From Agromyces cerinus (GTDB lineage: Bacteria > Actinomycetota > Actinomycetes > Actinomycetales > Microbacteriaceae), in contig NZ_JAFBCT010000001.1 in assembly GCF_016907835.1 (NCBI RefSeq), positions 3,906,001 to 3,970,000 of the forward strand: a stretch of 64,000 nt of DNA. The letters are read 5' to 3'. The number at the start of each line of letters is the position of its first letter. Position 1 is the first letter of the stretch. Below, piece after piece: positions 42,315 to 50,440 of the stretch. The notes beneath the pieces are model-generated. The model saw nothing but the letters and a program-made list of their open reading frames with translations, was not told the origin of the DNA and made no database searches. Made by a program: the position numbers and the translations under genes.

Positions 42315-42471
42315 ATTTCAATGCTCTCGAAGATACGTCGCGTGGTGAGGCCTTGGCAAGTGATCGTGATGCAACGGAGACACGGATGTTGCGTGCAGAT
42401 TGTCTGTTCCGACCATCTCGACAGCGAGCGCAGCGTGCGTTTCGCCCTCGGCGGCGAGGCAGGATGGAGGC

Positions 42472-43314
42472 ATGCCGATCCTCATCACCGCCGACGACCT
42501 CGCCGCTCGCCTCGCCTCGGGGGAGCGCACCGTCGTGCTCGACGTGCGCTGGTCGCTCGCCGAGCCCGACGGCACCGAGGCGTACCGCGCCGGCCACATC
42601 CCGGGCGCCGTCTACGTCGACCTCGACCACGAGCTCGCCGACCACGACGTGACCGGTGAGGGGCGGCATCCGCTGCCGACCGAGGCGGCCTTCACCGGAG
42701 CGATGCGACGCTGGGGCGTTCGTGACGGCGACACCGTCGTCGTGATGGACGACCTCGGCAACCAGTCCTCCGCGCGGGCGTGGTGGCTGCTGCGGCATGC
42801 AGGCGTCGCCGACGTGCGGATGCTCGACGGCGGTCTGGCGGCATGGCGGGCGGCGGGACATCCGCTCGAGGTCGGCGACGTCGTGCCCGAGCCCGGTGAC
42901 GCCACGGCGCACTTCGGCGCGATGCCGGCGATCGACATCGACGGGGCCGCCGCGTTCCCGGCCACTGGCGTGCTGCTCGATGCCCGCGGTGCGCCGCGCT
43001 ATCGCGGCGAGGTCGAGCCCATCGACCCGCGGGCCGGGCACATCCCCGGCGCTCGGTCCGCTCCGAGCGGCGAGAACCTCGAGGCCGACGGCCGCTTCAA
43101 ATCGGCCGAAGCGTTGCGCGAGCATTTCGCAGGCGTCGGTGCGATCGGGGGAGTGCCCGTCGCCGCGTACTGCGGCTCCGGCGTCACCGCGGCGCACGAG
43201 GTCGCCGCCCTCGCGATCGCGGGCATCGACGCGGCGCTCTACCCCGGATCGTGGAGCCAGTGGTCGAACGACGAGACCCGCCCCGTCGCCACGGGCGCCT
43301 CGCCGGTCGAGTAG
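42472..43314 (+). CDS. Thiosulfate/3-mercaptopyruvate sulfurtransferase (tandem rhodanese)
   Basis: Transfers sulfane sulfur from thiosulfate or 3-mercaptopyruvate to thiol acceptors or cyanide. The 280-residue two-domain rhodanese has an N-terminal inactive domain, in which the loop is VVMDDLGNQSSARAWW with Asp in place of Cys. The C-terminal active domain has Cys in AAYCGSGVTAAHE (about 235); CGSGVT-type loops favour mercaptopyruvate. The N-terminal RWSLAEPDG and GHIPGAVYVDLDHEL motifs are present. The ATG at 42472 follows GGAGG. The last residues and stop codon fall within a dispersed repeat fragment. Confidence 0.92.
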   Translation: MPILITADDLAARLASGERTVVLDVRWSLAEPDGTEAYRAGHIPGAVYVDLDHELADHDVTGEGRHPLPTEAAFTGAMRRWGVRDGDTVVVMDDLGNQSSARAWWLLRHAGVADVRMLDGGLAAWRAAGHPLEVGDVVPEPGDATAHFGAMPAIDIDGAAAFPATGVLLDARGAPRYRGEVEPIDPRAGHIPGARSAPSGENLEADGRFKSAEALREHFAGVGAIGGVPVAAYCGSGVTAAHEVAALAIAGIDAALYPGSWSQWSNDETRPVATGASPVE

Positions 43315-43316
43315 CG
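43300..43316. repeat. Repeat fragment at sulfurtransferase stop codon
   Basis: TCGCCGGTCGAGTAGCG is the exact reverse complement of 3897-3913 at the end of the paaF repeat. Here the GTCGAGTAG part supplies the last codons and the TAG stop. Confidence 0.55.
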
Positions 43317-43318
43317 GG

Positions 43319-44095
43319 TCACTCGCGCGGCACGGGCACGCCCGCGGCCCGGAGCCTGGCCTCGGTGAGCGCGGTCAGCCTGGTCGAGATCGGCGCCTGA
43401 ACCTCGCCGTGGGTGTTGATCAGCGCGTACTTGGTCGACGCGTCGATCCAGGCGCGCATGATGTCGGGATCCCCCATGAGGGACGGGTTGGCGAGGTAGA
43501 GGTCGGCCGTGGCGATCGCGAGTTCCTCGATGCGCGGGTCGTCCTGGTCCCATCCCTCCGCCTCCCAGCTGCGCTTCGTCAGTTCGACGTAGCCGGCGTC
43601 GTCGAGCCGCAGCTCGAGCTGGGTCAGGAAGCCGTCGAAGCCGCCCGGCAGCAGCGCCCGGGCCAGCACCAGGCCTTCGCGTTGACCGGCGACGTACTCG
43701 GCGTCGAACCCGAGATCGCGCATCCTGTCGAGCACCGCGCAGGCGCGATCGGGCAGCAGCGCCCGGTCGCCGTCGGCGAGCCGGTGCAGCGTGTCGCGGC
43801 GCGCGATCAGATCCGTGATCCGATCGTTCAACCGGCGCTCGACGTCGGCGATGGCGGCCGTGAACCGCCCGGCGTCGGCGTCGAGCAGTTCACCGATCTC
43901 GGCGAGCGGCACACCGGCGGTCGCCAGGGTTCGAACCTGGACCAGCCGCAGCAGCTCGTCCGATCCGTAGCGACGGTACCCGGAGCTGTCTCGTCGGGGT
44001 TCGTCGACCAGCCCGAGCCGGTGGTAATGCCGCACGGTCTTCACCGTGACGTCGGCGTATGCCGCCGCCTGCCCGATCGCGAGTCCGCCCATCAT
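43319..44095 (-). CDS. MerR-family regulator with ligand-binding C-terminal domain
   Basis: A 258-residue regulator. The MerR winged helix (about 1-75) reads LAIGQAAAYADVTVKTVRHYHRLGLVDEPRRDSSGYRRYGSDELLRL, then a dimerisation coiled coil (about 85-125). The C-terminal 130 or so residues form a helical domain (for example LDRMRDLGFDAEYVAGQREG) that could bind a drug-like ligand, as in TipA-type regulators. It lies four bases after the hydrolase stop on the same strand and probably controls the operon through the operator at 44936-44954. Confidence 0.88.
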   Translation of the reverse strand: MMGGLAIGQAAAYADVTVKTVRHYHRLGLVDEPRRDSSGYRRYGSDELLRLVQVRTLATAGVPLAEIGELLDADAGRFTAAIADVERRLNDRITDLIARRDTLHRLADGDRALLPDRACAVLDRMRDLGFDAEYVAGQREGLVLARALLPGGFDGFLTQLELRLDDAGYVELTKRSWEAEGWDQDDPRIEELAIATADLYLANPSLMGDPDIMRAWIDASTKYALINTHGEVQAPISTRLTALTEARLRAAGVPVPRE

Positions 44096-44099
44096 GCGG

Positions 44100-44921
44100 T
44101 CAACGACCCTTCCGCTCGAGGGCGGCGACCTCGCGCACGGCTTCCGCGACGGCGGGGGAGTCCTTTCGCAGGATGCTCCCGTGGTTGCTCGAGACCTTCG
44201 CGCTCACCTTCAGGTTCGGGTTACGGGCCAGCACCGGGTCGAGGGCCTTGCGCATCTGCTCCTGCAGGTCATCGCGGCTGCCGACGGCTTCGCCGGAGGC
44301 GACGACATAGCGGACGGGCACGGTCAGGCTGTCGAGGATCGGGCCGACTGCGGCGTGCAGCAGGTGCGACTCGATGGCGAGATCCGCATGCGTCTCGGCG
44401 GAGAACCTCGCCGCCAGACCCATCGGCCGAACCAACGGCATCATCGGCTTCATCCGGCGGAACACCGTCCTGATCTCCTCGTGGCCGGCTTCGTCGGTCC
44501 AGCCGACGGGGTACGGGCCGTCGACGCCCACCACGCCCAGCGCGCGTGCCGGGTTCCTGCTGGCCCAGTGCACGCCCAGCAGTGCTCCGTACGACCAGCC
44601 CACCAGCAGGGGCCGGTCGACGCCCCTCGCTTCGAGGACGGCGTCGATGTCGCGCATGCACGCCTCGAACGAGTAGTCGGCCGCGAGCTTCGACTTCCCG
44701 CGGGCCCGTTCGTCGAAGGTGATGTGGCGATAGCCGGGCCCGAGGTCGGTGGTGACGCGTCGCCAGTGCCGCTTCGAGGCGTACGAGCCGTTCAGGTAGA
44801 CCACGGGGATGCCGGGTCCGCCGGTGTCGGTGACCGCCAGTGCCGTGTCTTCGAACGGCACCATGCCGGTCCAGGTCGTGTCGGCGAACTTCTTGGAATC
44901 AGTGGAATTCGTTGTGTTCAT
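44100..44921 (-). CDS. Alpha/beta hydrolase
   Basis: A 273-residue alpha/beta-hydrolase-fold enzyme. The HG-like oxyanion region is VVYLNGSYASKRHW, the nucleophile elbow is LLVGWSYGALLG (Ser in GWSYG) and the terminal His is in SSNHGSILRKD. A catalytic Asp is likely in GVVGVDGPYPVG or nearby. The substrate is unknown. The ATG at 44921 (MNTTNST) coincides with the transcription start expected from the MerR-type promoter, so the message would be leaderless; a GTG five codons upstream lies inside the operator region and is unlikely. First gene of the hydrolase-MerR operon. Confidence 0.85.
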   Translation of the reverse strand: MNTTNSTDSKKFADTTWTGMVPFEDTALAVTDTGGPGIPVVYLNGSYASKRHWRRVTTDLGPGYRHITFDERARGKSKLAADYSFEACMRDIDAVLEARGVDRPLLVGWSYGALLGVHWASRNPARALGVVGVDGPYPVGWTDEAGHEEIRTVFRRMKPMMPLVRPMGLAARFSAETHADLAIESHLLHAAVGPILDSLTVPVRYVVASGEAVGSRDDLQEQMRKALDPVLARNPNLKVSAKVSSNHGSILRKDSPAVAEAVREVAALERKGR

Positions 44922-44927
44922 GTCGTC

Positions 44928-44958
44928 AGCGTGCACCCTGACCTCGGGTCAAGGTCAA
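44928..44958 (-). promoter_or_regulatory. MerR-type promoter/operator for hydrolase-merR operon
   Basis: On the minus strand the -35 element TTGACC (44958-44953), a 19-base spacer and the -10-like CACGCT (44933-44928) show the long spacing of MerR-activated promoters. The dyad CCTTGACC-CGA-GGTCAGGG (44954-44936) sits in the spacer. A start seven bases after the -10 falls on the A of the ATG at 44921. Confidence 0.7.
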
Positions 44959-44991
44959 CACGTGATTCCGACATGTTCGAGATCGGCACGC

Positions 44992-45807
44992 CTACGCCGG
45001 GCGCTGACCGATCGCGATGAGCGTCGTCACGTCGATGGAGGTCACGTCGCGCGCCTTCACCGCCGCGAGGTAGCGCTTCCGCACCTTCTCGACCGCGGGA
45101 GCGCCGAGGCCGCCGAGCATGAAGCGCAACGCCGTGCCTTCGACGAGCAGCCACAACAGCTCGGGCGTCAGATCGAGGTGCCGTTGCACGGTGTGCGCCC
45201 GCACGCCCGCGAGGCCGAGCCCCGTGAGCCACTGCGCGAGACTGCCCGCCGTGTCGATCGACTCGAGACCCGCCGCGCGAGGCACCGCGGCATCGAGTGA
45301 AGCTCCGCCATCGGGCAGCGCCTCGGCGAGCAGCTCGGGAAGCGGATCGAACGCGCCCCCCGCCCACACCGTGATCGCGACCCGACCGCCCGGCCGTGCG
45401 CGTTCGATCAGGTGACGCGTGTCGGCGTCGAGGTCGGGGAAGTGGAAGACGCCGAGCACGCACTGCACGAGGTCGTACCCGGTGGGCTCCCACGTCGTGA
45501 CGTCGGCGACGTGCAGCCGGAGCTGCGGCATCCGCTCGCCCGCTCGCTCGCGCGCCGCATCGACGAGCGGTTCGGCGAAGTCGACCGCGTCGACGACACC
45601 GCCGGGTCCCACCAGCTCGGCCGTCGGCAGTGCGGATGCGCCGTCGCCGCAGCAGGCGTCGAGCACGACCTCGTCGAACCGCGGGTGCGCGCGCGCCACC
45701 GCCGCGGTCGAGATCGGATTCCACAGCGCGTCGTCGAGCTCGATGGATGCCGCGGCCGCAGCCGCGAATCCTCCAGCGAGATCAGGTTCCCCCAACTTGT
45801 CCCCCAT
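44992..45807 (-). CDS. SAM-dependent methyltransferase
   Basis: A 271-residue class I methyltransferase. Motif I is VVLDACCGDGASALPTAELVG (about 45-65), motif II is around VDAVDFAEPLVD, motif IV is YDLVQCVLGVFHFPD (about 110-124), then LIERARPGGRVAITVWAGG. The ACCGDG variant of the glycine loop resembles UbiE/MenG-type and other small-molecule methyltransferases. The substrate is not predictable. The start MGDKLGEPDL at 45807 was chosen because farther upstream the frame runs into the 56-bp tandem repeats. It lies downstream of, and reads away from, these repeats. Confidence 0.88.
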   Translation of the reverse strand: MGDKLGEPDLAGGFAAAAAASIELDDALWNPISTAAVARAHPRFDEVVLDACCGDGASALPTAELVGPGGVVDAVDFAEPLVDAARERAGERMPQLRLHVADVTTWEPTGYDLVQCVLGVFHFPDLDADTRHLIERARPGGRVAITVWAGGAFDPLPELLAEALPDGGASLDAAVPRAAGLESIDTAGSLAQWLTGLGLAGVRAHTVQRHLDLTPELLWLLVEGTALRFMLGGLGAPAVEKVRKRYLAAVKARDVTSIDVTTLIAIGQRPA

Positions 45808-45830
45808 CCGCCCATTGTGGCCCTGATCGG

Positions 45831-45984
45831 CCGCAAAGGCGCGGATTCCGGCGGCTCGCCTGTGATGTGGCGCTGGATCGGCTGGGCCGCAAAGGCGCGG
45901 ATTCCGGCGGCTCGCCTGCGATGTGGCGCTGGATCGGCTGGGCCGCAAAGGCGCGGATTCCGGCGGCTCGCCTGTGATGTGGCG
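45831..45984. repeat. Three 56-bp direct tandem repeats
   Basis: Near-identical units start at 45831, 45887 and 45943, each beginning CCGCAAAGGCGCGGATTCCG and running through GGCGGCTCGCCTGTGATGTG. The third is incomplete (about 42 bases). Between units only single-base changes are seen (for example CTGTGATG versus CTGCGATG). They fill the intergenic space between the divergent methyltransferase and FKBP genes. The unit is not a multiple of three, there are no spacers of variable sequence, and no cas genes are near. Confidence 0.9.
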
Positions 45985-46098
45985 TGGCGATGTCGCGCGC
46001 AGATCGTGCGGATTCCGTGACCATGGACTCAGGCAATCGAAAGCCGAACGGTGCAGACTGGAGGGATTCCAACCCTGATCGAATCGAGTCGTCCTCCC

Positions 46099-47061
46099 AT
46101 GAACCGTGCCATGCGCCGTGCCGCGCCCCTCGCGCTCGCCTCCGCGACCGCCCTGCTCCTCGCCGGTTGCGCCACCGGTTCGGAGCCCGAAGCGACGAAG
46201 ACGCCCGACGCCGCCGCGGAGTGCATGGACGTCACGTCCGGGGACCTCAGTGACGGCGTGAAGGTCGAGGGCGAGTTCGCAGGAACCCCGACCGCGACGT
46301 TCACCACTCCGCTCGAGGCCGACGAGCTCGAGCGCACGATCGCCATCGAGGGCGACGGCGACGAGACCGCCTCGGGCGACCAGATGAACGTCGTCGTGAC
46401 GGCCTTCTCGGGCACGAGCGGCGAGACGCTGTTCTCGCAGCCGACCACGATCAAGGTCGGCGACGAGCAGGTCTACGAATCGTTCCGCGCGGGCATCGAC
46501 TGCGTGCCCGTGGGATCGCGCTCCGTGATCGTCGCCCCGGCCGCGACGCTCTACGGCGAAGAGGGCAACGAGACCATCGGCGTCGCCGCCGGCGAGACCG
46601 TCGTCATCGTCGTCGACGTCGTCGAGGAGAAGAAGCCGCTGAAGCCCGCCGAGTGGACCGAGAACGTTCCCGAGGTCAAGTTCGGCGCCGAGGGCGAGCC
46701 GCCCACGGTCACCCTGCCCGACACCGAGCCGTCGACCGAGCTGCAGATGAAGGTGCTCGAAGAGGGCGACGGCGACGAGGTGAAGGAGGGCGACAGCGTC
46801 ACCGTGCAGTACCAGGGCATCAGCTGGACCACTGGCGAGATCTTCGACCAGAGCTACACCCGTGGTTCGGCGTCGACGTTCACGACCGACGGCGTCATCC
46901 AGGGCTTCGGCGCTGCACTGGTCGGCCAGAAGGTCGGCACCAAGCTCATCGTCACGATCCCGCCGGAGTACGCGTACGGCACGGATGCCGCGGCGCACCA
47001 GCTCGGCGGGCAGACCCTCGTCTTCCTCGTGGAGATCGAGGGCACTGAAGCCGTGAAGTAG
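46099..47061 (+). CDS. FKBP-type peptidyl-prolyl isomerase lipoprotein
   Basis: A 320-residue surface lipoprotein with signal MNRAMRRAAPLALASATALLLAGC (lipobox LLAGC, Cys24). The first half (about 30-190) is a degenerate FKBP-like region, including VVVTAFSGTSGETLF and PVGSRSVIVAPAATLYG. The second half (about 210-320) is a canonical FKBP domain with GDSVTVQYQGISWTTGEIFDQSY, GVIQGFGAALVGQKVGTKLIVTIPPEYAYG and TLVFLVEIEG. It probably helps fold exported proteins. An in-frame ATG at 46051 was rejected because it would bury the signal peptide. A strong terminator follows. Confidence 0.93.
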   Translation: MNRAMRRAAPLALASATALLLAGCATGSEPEATKTPDAAAECMDVTSGDLSDGVKVEGEFAGTPTATFTTPLEADELERTIAIEGDGDETASGDQMNVVVTAFSGTSGETLFSQPTTIKVGDEQVYESFRAGIDCVPVGSRSVIVAPAATLYGEEGNETIGVAAGETVVIVVDVVEEKKPLKPAEWTENVPEVKFGAEGEPPTVTLPDTEPSTELQMKVLEEGDGDEVKEGDSVTVQYQGISWTTGEIFDQSYTRGSASTFTTDGVIQGFGAALVGQKVGTKLIVTIPPEYAYGTDAAAHQLGGQTLVFLVEIEGTEAVK

Positions 47062-47072
47062 CAGCTGCTCGC

Positions 47073-47108
47073 ACGAAGGGCCGGACGGGAGACCGTCCGG
47101 CCCTTCGT
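47073..47108 (+). terminator. Strong hairpin after FKBP gene
   Basis: ACGAAGGGCCGGACGG (47073-47088) pairs perfectly over 16 bp with 47093-47108, with the tetraloop GAGA. It lies between the convergent FKBP and ecfT genes. Confidence 0.85.
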
Positions 47109-47119
47109 CGTATCCGTGC

Positions 47120-48016
47120 TCAGCGAGCCCAGGTCAGTACGGCGATGACGATGCTCACCGCGAGGAAGCACGCCACGAACACCGTGTCGCGCACTCGCCA
47201 CGGCGAGAGGTGCCGCTCGGTGCGGGTGCGGTGCGCGCCGAAGGCGCGGGCGTCCATCGCGAGGGCGACGCGCTCGGCGTGCCGGATCGCCGAGGCGAGC
47301 AGCGGCACGATGTAGCCGAGCGCACGTCGCACGGCCGCGACCGGCCCGCGCCCGACATCGGTTCCCCGCACCCGGTGGGCGGCCCTGATGATCTCGAGCT
47401 CGTGGCCGAAACGCGGCACGAAGCGCAGCGCGGCGAGCGCCGTGTAGCCGAGGCGGTAGGGCACGCGCAGGTTCTGCACCATCGAGCGCACGAACTCGGT
47501 GCCGGTCGACGTGACGCCCGCGATGAGCGAGAGCAGCAGGATCGCGAGGATGCGGAGACCGGTGGCGAAGCCCACGACGTAGGCCGCGAGCGTGAAGTCC
47601 CAGTCGCCGATCGACACGAGGGTGACGGATGCCGCGGGGTGGCCGGCCACGCTCGACGGGTCGATCCACACGCCGAAGGTGACGCCGAGCACGAGTGCGG
47701 CGATCGGGATGCCGAGGAGCAGTGCCGCGATCGCTCGGCCCGACAGTCGAGCGCCGATGAGCAGCACGGCCGCCGCGAACACGATGAACGCGAGCGGGAG
47801 CGCGATGCCCCGACTGAACATGACGATGACCATGACCGGCACCGGTGCGGCGAGCTTCGCGAGCGGGTTCAGGGCGTACAGGAAACGCGATGGGCGTTGC
47901 GTGCGGTGCTCGGCGAAGGGGTCGACGGCATCGGATGCCGCGTGGGACTCCCGCCCGTCGGCAGGCGTCGCGGGCACGTCGGGCGTGACGGCGCCGCCCC
48001 CGCCGGACGCGATCAC
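47120..48016 (-). CDS. ECF transporter transmembrane component EcfT
   Basis: A 298-residue membrane subunit that couples the ATPases to a substrate-specific S component. Hydrophobic helices occur at about 60-80, 85-105, 140-165 and 275-297. The coupling helices carry the conserved Ala-Arg-Gly-type motifs AAHRVRGTDVGRG and ALAMDARAFGAHRTRT. A 45-residue Gly/Pro/Asp-rich N-terminus precedes LYALNPLAKLAAPV, the usual start of the family. The GTG at 48016 overlaps the ATPase stop (GTGA). No S-component gene is adjacent, so it is probably shared or encoded elsewhere. Confidence 0.9.
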   Translation of the reverse strand: MIASGGGGAVTPDVPATPADGRESHAASDAVDPFAEHRTQRPSRFLYALNPLAKLAAPVPVMVIVMFSRGIALPLAFIVFAAAVLLIGARLSGRAIAALLLGIPIAALVLGVTFGVWIDPSSVAGHPAASVTLVSIGDWDFTLAAYVVGFATGLRILAILLLSLIAGVTSTGTEFVRSMVQNLRVPYRLGYTALAALRFVPRFGHELEIIRAAHRVRGTDVGRGPVAAVRRALGYIVPLLASAIRHAERVALAMDARAFGAHRTRTERHLSPWRVRDTVFVACFLAVSIVIAVLTWAR

Positions 48017-49803
48017 GATGCGCCCTTCGAGGAGACCGGCAGCTGCGACATCCGGGTGATCGAATGCCAGGCTGGGTGCCGCGCGAGGCCGCGGGTGGCC
48101 CGGGCGAGCGGAGGGTGGCGCAGCCCCGCCTGCTCGACGAGCGGGCCGGCGAGCACCTCGACCGTGGGGCCGACACCGAGGAGGCGCCCGCTGTCCATCA
48201 CGGCGATGTGGCTCGCGTAGTCGGCGACGAGCTGCAGGTCGTGGGTGACGACGAGCACGGTGGTGCCGTCGTCGTTGAGGCCCCGCAGCATGTCGAGCAG
48301 CTCGGAGGCGCGCGCCCGGTCCTGCCCGAACGTCGGTTCGTCGAGCGCGAGCACGGGTGCGCCGGCGATGAGCGCCGTGCCGACGGAGAGACGCCGCTTC
48401 TGGCCGCCCGAGAGCAGGAACGGATGCTGGGCGCGCAACGACTCGAGGCCGAACCGCGCCAGCATGGCCTCCACGCGCGGCTCGGCGTCGGCCTCGGAGA
48501 CGCCCTGCAGGTGCAGGCCCTGGGCGAGTTCCTCCGCCACGGTCGGAGCGATGAACTGGTGCTCGGGGTTCTGGAAGACGAAGCCGATGCGCCGGGCGCG
48601 CTCGCGGGCGGCGCAGCGCGCCGGATCGACGCCGAGCACGTCGACGGTGCCGCGGGGTGCGGGGATCACGCCGGCGAGCGCCTGCAGCAGCGAGGTCTTG
48701 CCCGCGCCGTTCGTGCCGACGATCGCGAGGAAGTCGCCCGCCGTCACATCGAGGTCGACGCCCTCGACGACGATCGGGCCGCGGCGCCCGCCGCGGCGCA
48801 CCGAGAGGTCGCGGGCGCGGATCGCGGTCTCGCCGATGACGGCGATCGCGCCGGTTGACCCCGTGGCCGGGCCGATCGAGAGGGTCGGTCGCGGCGAGAG
48901 CGCGGTCGAGCGCACGGGCGACGACTCGCTGAGCGGGGCGGGCAGTGACGGCAGGGCGTCGAGGGCGGCGGCGAGCTCGGCCGGCGTGAGGGGGAGCGGG
49001 TCGAGCACGACGCCGGCATCGCGCAGCCGCATCGCCGCGAGCGTCGAGACCGGCAGCCAGACCCCGAGGGCGACGAGTTCGTCGGCGCGTTCGCGCAACA
49101 CCTCGCGGGCGGGCCCGTCGATCACGAGACGCCCGCTCGCGTCGAGCACGATCACCCGGTCGACGAGGTCGACGGCCGCGTCGAGGTTGTGCTCGACGAG
49201 CACGACGGCGTGGTCGCGAACGCTGGCGAGTTCGCGGAGCACCGCGTAGACCTCGTCGATGCCGGCGGGGTCGAGGTTCGCCGTCGGTTCGTCGAGCACG
49301 AGCACCGGGGCGGCCATCGCGAGTGCGCAGGCGATCGCGAGCCGCTGGCGCCCGCCGCCGGAGAGCGTGTCGGGGTTCTCCGCGCGGCGGTCCCAGAGGC
49401 CGACGAGCTTCAGCGCGCGCTCGGCGCGTTCGAGCACCTCGGATGCCTCGACGAGCTGGTTCTCGGGAGCGAAGCACACCTCGTCGAGCACCGTGCCGGT
49501 GACGATCTGCGCGTCTGGGTCTTGGAAGACCATCGCGACGTGCTCGCTCAGCACGCCGACGGGATGCTCGCTCGTGTCGAGGCCGGCCACGAGCACGGTG
49601 CCCTCGAGGGCGGCGGGCACGGCGTGCGGCACGAGCCCGTCGAGCGCGAGGGTGAGCGTCGACTTGCCGCACCCGCTCGGGCCGAGGATCAGCACCACCT
49701 CGCCTCGGGCGACCTGGAACGAGACGTCGACGGGGGTCGCGACATCCGCGCCCTCGTGGCGGATGCTCACGCGGTCGAGGTCGAGCAGGGGTGCTGGGGG
49801 CAT
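48013..49803 (-). CDS. ECF transporter double ATPase (EcfA-EcfA' fusion)
   Basis: A 596-residue protein holding two ABC domains. Domain 1 (about 1-270) has Walker A GPSGCGKSTLT, VFQDPDAQIVTGTV, signature LSGGGRQRLAIA and Walker B VLVLDEPTANLDP. Domain 2 (about 325-570) has Walker A GTNGAGKTSLL, VFQNPEHQFIAPTV, signature LSGGQKRRLSVG and Walker B VLALDEPTFGQD. The Q-loop pattern NPEHQ/DPDAQ is typical of energy-coupling factor (CbiO-like) importers for vitamins or metals. First gene of the two-gene unit, with an iron-box-like palindrome 60 bp upstream. Confidence 0.93.
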   Translation of the reverse strand: MPPAPLLDLDRVSIRHEGADVATPVDVSFQVARGEVVLILGPSGCGKSTLTLALDGLVPHAVPAALEGTVLVAGLDTSEHPVGVLSEHVAMVFQDPDAQIVTGTVLDEVCFAPENQLVEASEVLERAERALKLVGLWDRRAENPDTLSGGGRQRLAIACALAMAAPVLVLDEPTANLDPAGIDEVYAVLRELASVRDHAVVLVEHNLDAAVDLVDRVIVLDASGRLVIDGPAREVLRERADELVALGVWLPVSTLAAMRLRDAGVVLDPLPLTPAELAAALDALPSLPAPLSESSPVRSTALSPRPTLSIGPATGSTGAIAVIGETAIRARDLSVRRGGRRGPIVVEGVDLDVTAGDFLAIVGTNGAGKTSLLQALAGVIPAPRGTVDVLGVDPARCAARERARRIGFVFQNPEHQFIAPTVAEELAQGLHLQGVSEADAEPRVEAMLARFGLESLRAQHPFLLSGGQKRRLSVGTALIAGAPVLALDEPTFGQDRARASELLDMLRGLNDDGTTVLVVTHDLQLVADYASHIAVMDSGRLLGVGPTVEVLAGPLVEQAGLRHPPLARATRGLARHPAWHSITRMSQLPVSSKGAS

Positions 49804-49862
49804 GGCTGGGCCTGGGCGAGGGTGACGTGGTCGGACGGCCCGCGACGCGGCATCCGTAGTGC

Positions 49863-49881
49863 TTAGGAAAGCCTAACCTCG
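49863..49881. promoter_or_regulatory. DtxR/IdeR-type iron box
   Basis: TTAGGAAAGCCTAACCTCG matches the DtxR/IdeR consensus TTAGGTTAGCCTAACCTAA at 15 of 19 positions, with the invariant halves TTAGG and CCTAA intact. It lies 60 bp upstream of the ECF ATPase start, in promoter position. Confidence 0.7.
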
Positions 49882-49934
49882 CACACTGCATGTTCCCATT
49901 CGGTGTTCACGGTGCTGTGGGTCGTGCTCCCGCC

Positions 49935-49957
49935 ACCGGGGTCGGGAATTCCCCGGT
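49935..49957 (+). promoter_or_regulatory. Hairpin in leader of hexapeptide-repeat gene
   Basis: ACCGGGG (49935-49941) pairs with CCCCGGT (49951-49957) over a 9-base loop containing GGAATT. It lies about 60 bases before the GTG at 50017, in a GC-rich leader. Its role is unknown. Confidence 0.35.
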
Positions 49958-50016
49958 CAGCTGGGGTGTTGTACCAGTGTTCGGGTGTGGAGTCACCACC
50001 CCGGAAGGAGGAGAAC

Positions 50017-50433
50017 GTGGGCATCAGTTACGTCGAGTTCGAGGACGAAGCCGGGATCCTGCGTCGCTACCGCAAGCACGTGAACGGCCGGGGCCTCGTG
50101 GCCACGACGGCCAAGGTCGACCCGACCGCGTTCGTCGACCCGACGGCCTATGTCGACTCGGGCGCCGAAGTGCAGCGCGGCGCCCAGATCGGCCCGGGCG
50201 GCTGGGTCGAGGGCGACGCCATCGTCGCCGAGCGCGCCGTCGTGGGCGTCAACGCGCACATCGGTCGCCGTGCGGTCGTCGGACGCAACGCGGTCGTCGG
50301 CCCCTACGCGAGCATCGGTCGCGATGCGAAGGTGCAGAACGGAGCGCGCGTGCCGCGCGAACTCACGATCGCCGACGGCGACGAGTATCGCGCCTCGGGC
50401 GACGACCTGCGCCGGCTCGGCCTCGCGGCCTGA
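50017..50433 (+). CDS. Left-handed beta-helix (hexapeptide-repeat) acyltransferase-like protein
   Basis: A 138-residue protein. A short N-terminal part (VGISYVEFEDEAGILRRYRKHVNG) is followed by a hexapeptide-repeat beta-helix (about 35-115): repeats with Val/Ile/Ala in phase, such as AKVDPTAFVDPTAYVDSGAEVQRGAQIGPGG and AVVGRNAVVGPYASIGRDAKVQNG. The fold is typical of acyltransferases and gamma-carbonic anhydrases, but no catalytic His can be assigned with confidence. The GTG at 50017 follows a near-perfect AGGAGGAG site; longer frames upstream cross the leader hairpin. Confidence 0.8.
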   Translation: MGISYVEFEDEAGILRRYRKHVNGRGLVATTAKVDPTAFVDPTAYVDSGAEVQRGAQIGPGGWVEGDAIVAERAVVGVNAHIGRRAVVGRNAVVGPYASIGRDAKVQNGARVPRELTIADGDEYRASGDDLRRLGLAA

Positions 50434-50440
50434 CCTCTGC

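Noticed and set aside
45831..45984. CRISPR array
   Set aside because: Direct tandem units without variable spacers and no cas genes.
45808..46998. Upstream extension of the methyltransferase frame through the 56-bp repeats
   Set aside because: The reading frame crosses non-coding tandem repeats and the FKBP gene on the other strand; the methyltransferase block begins at 45807.
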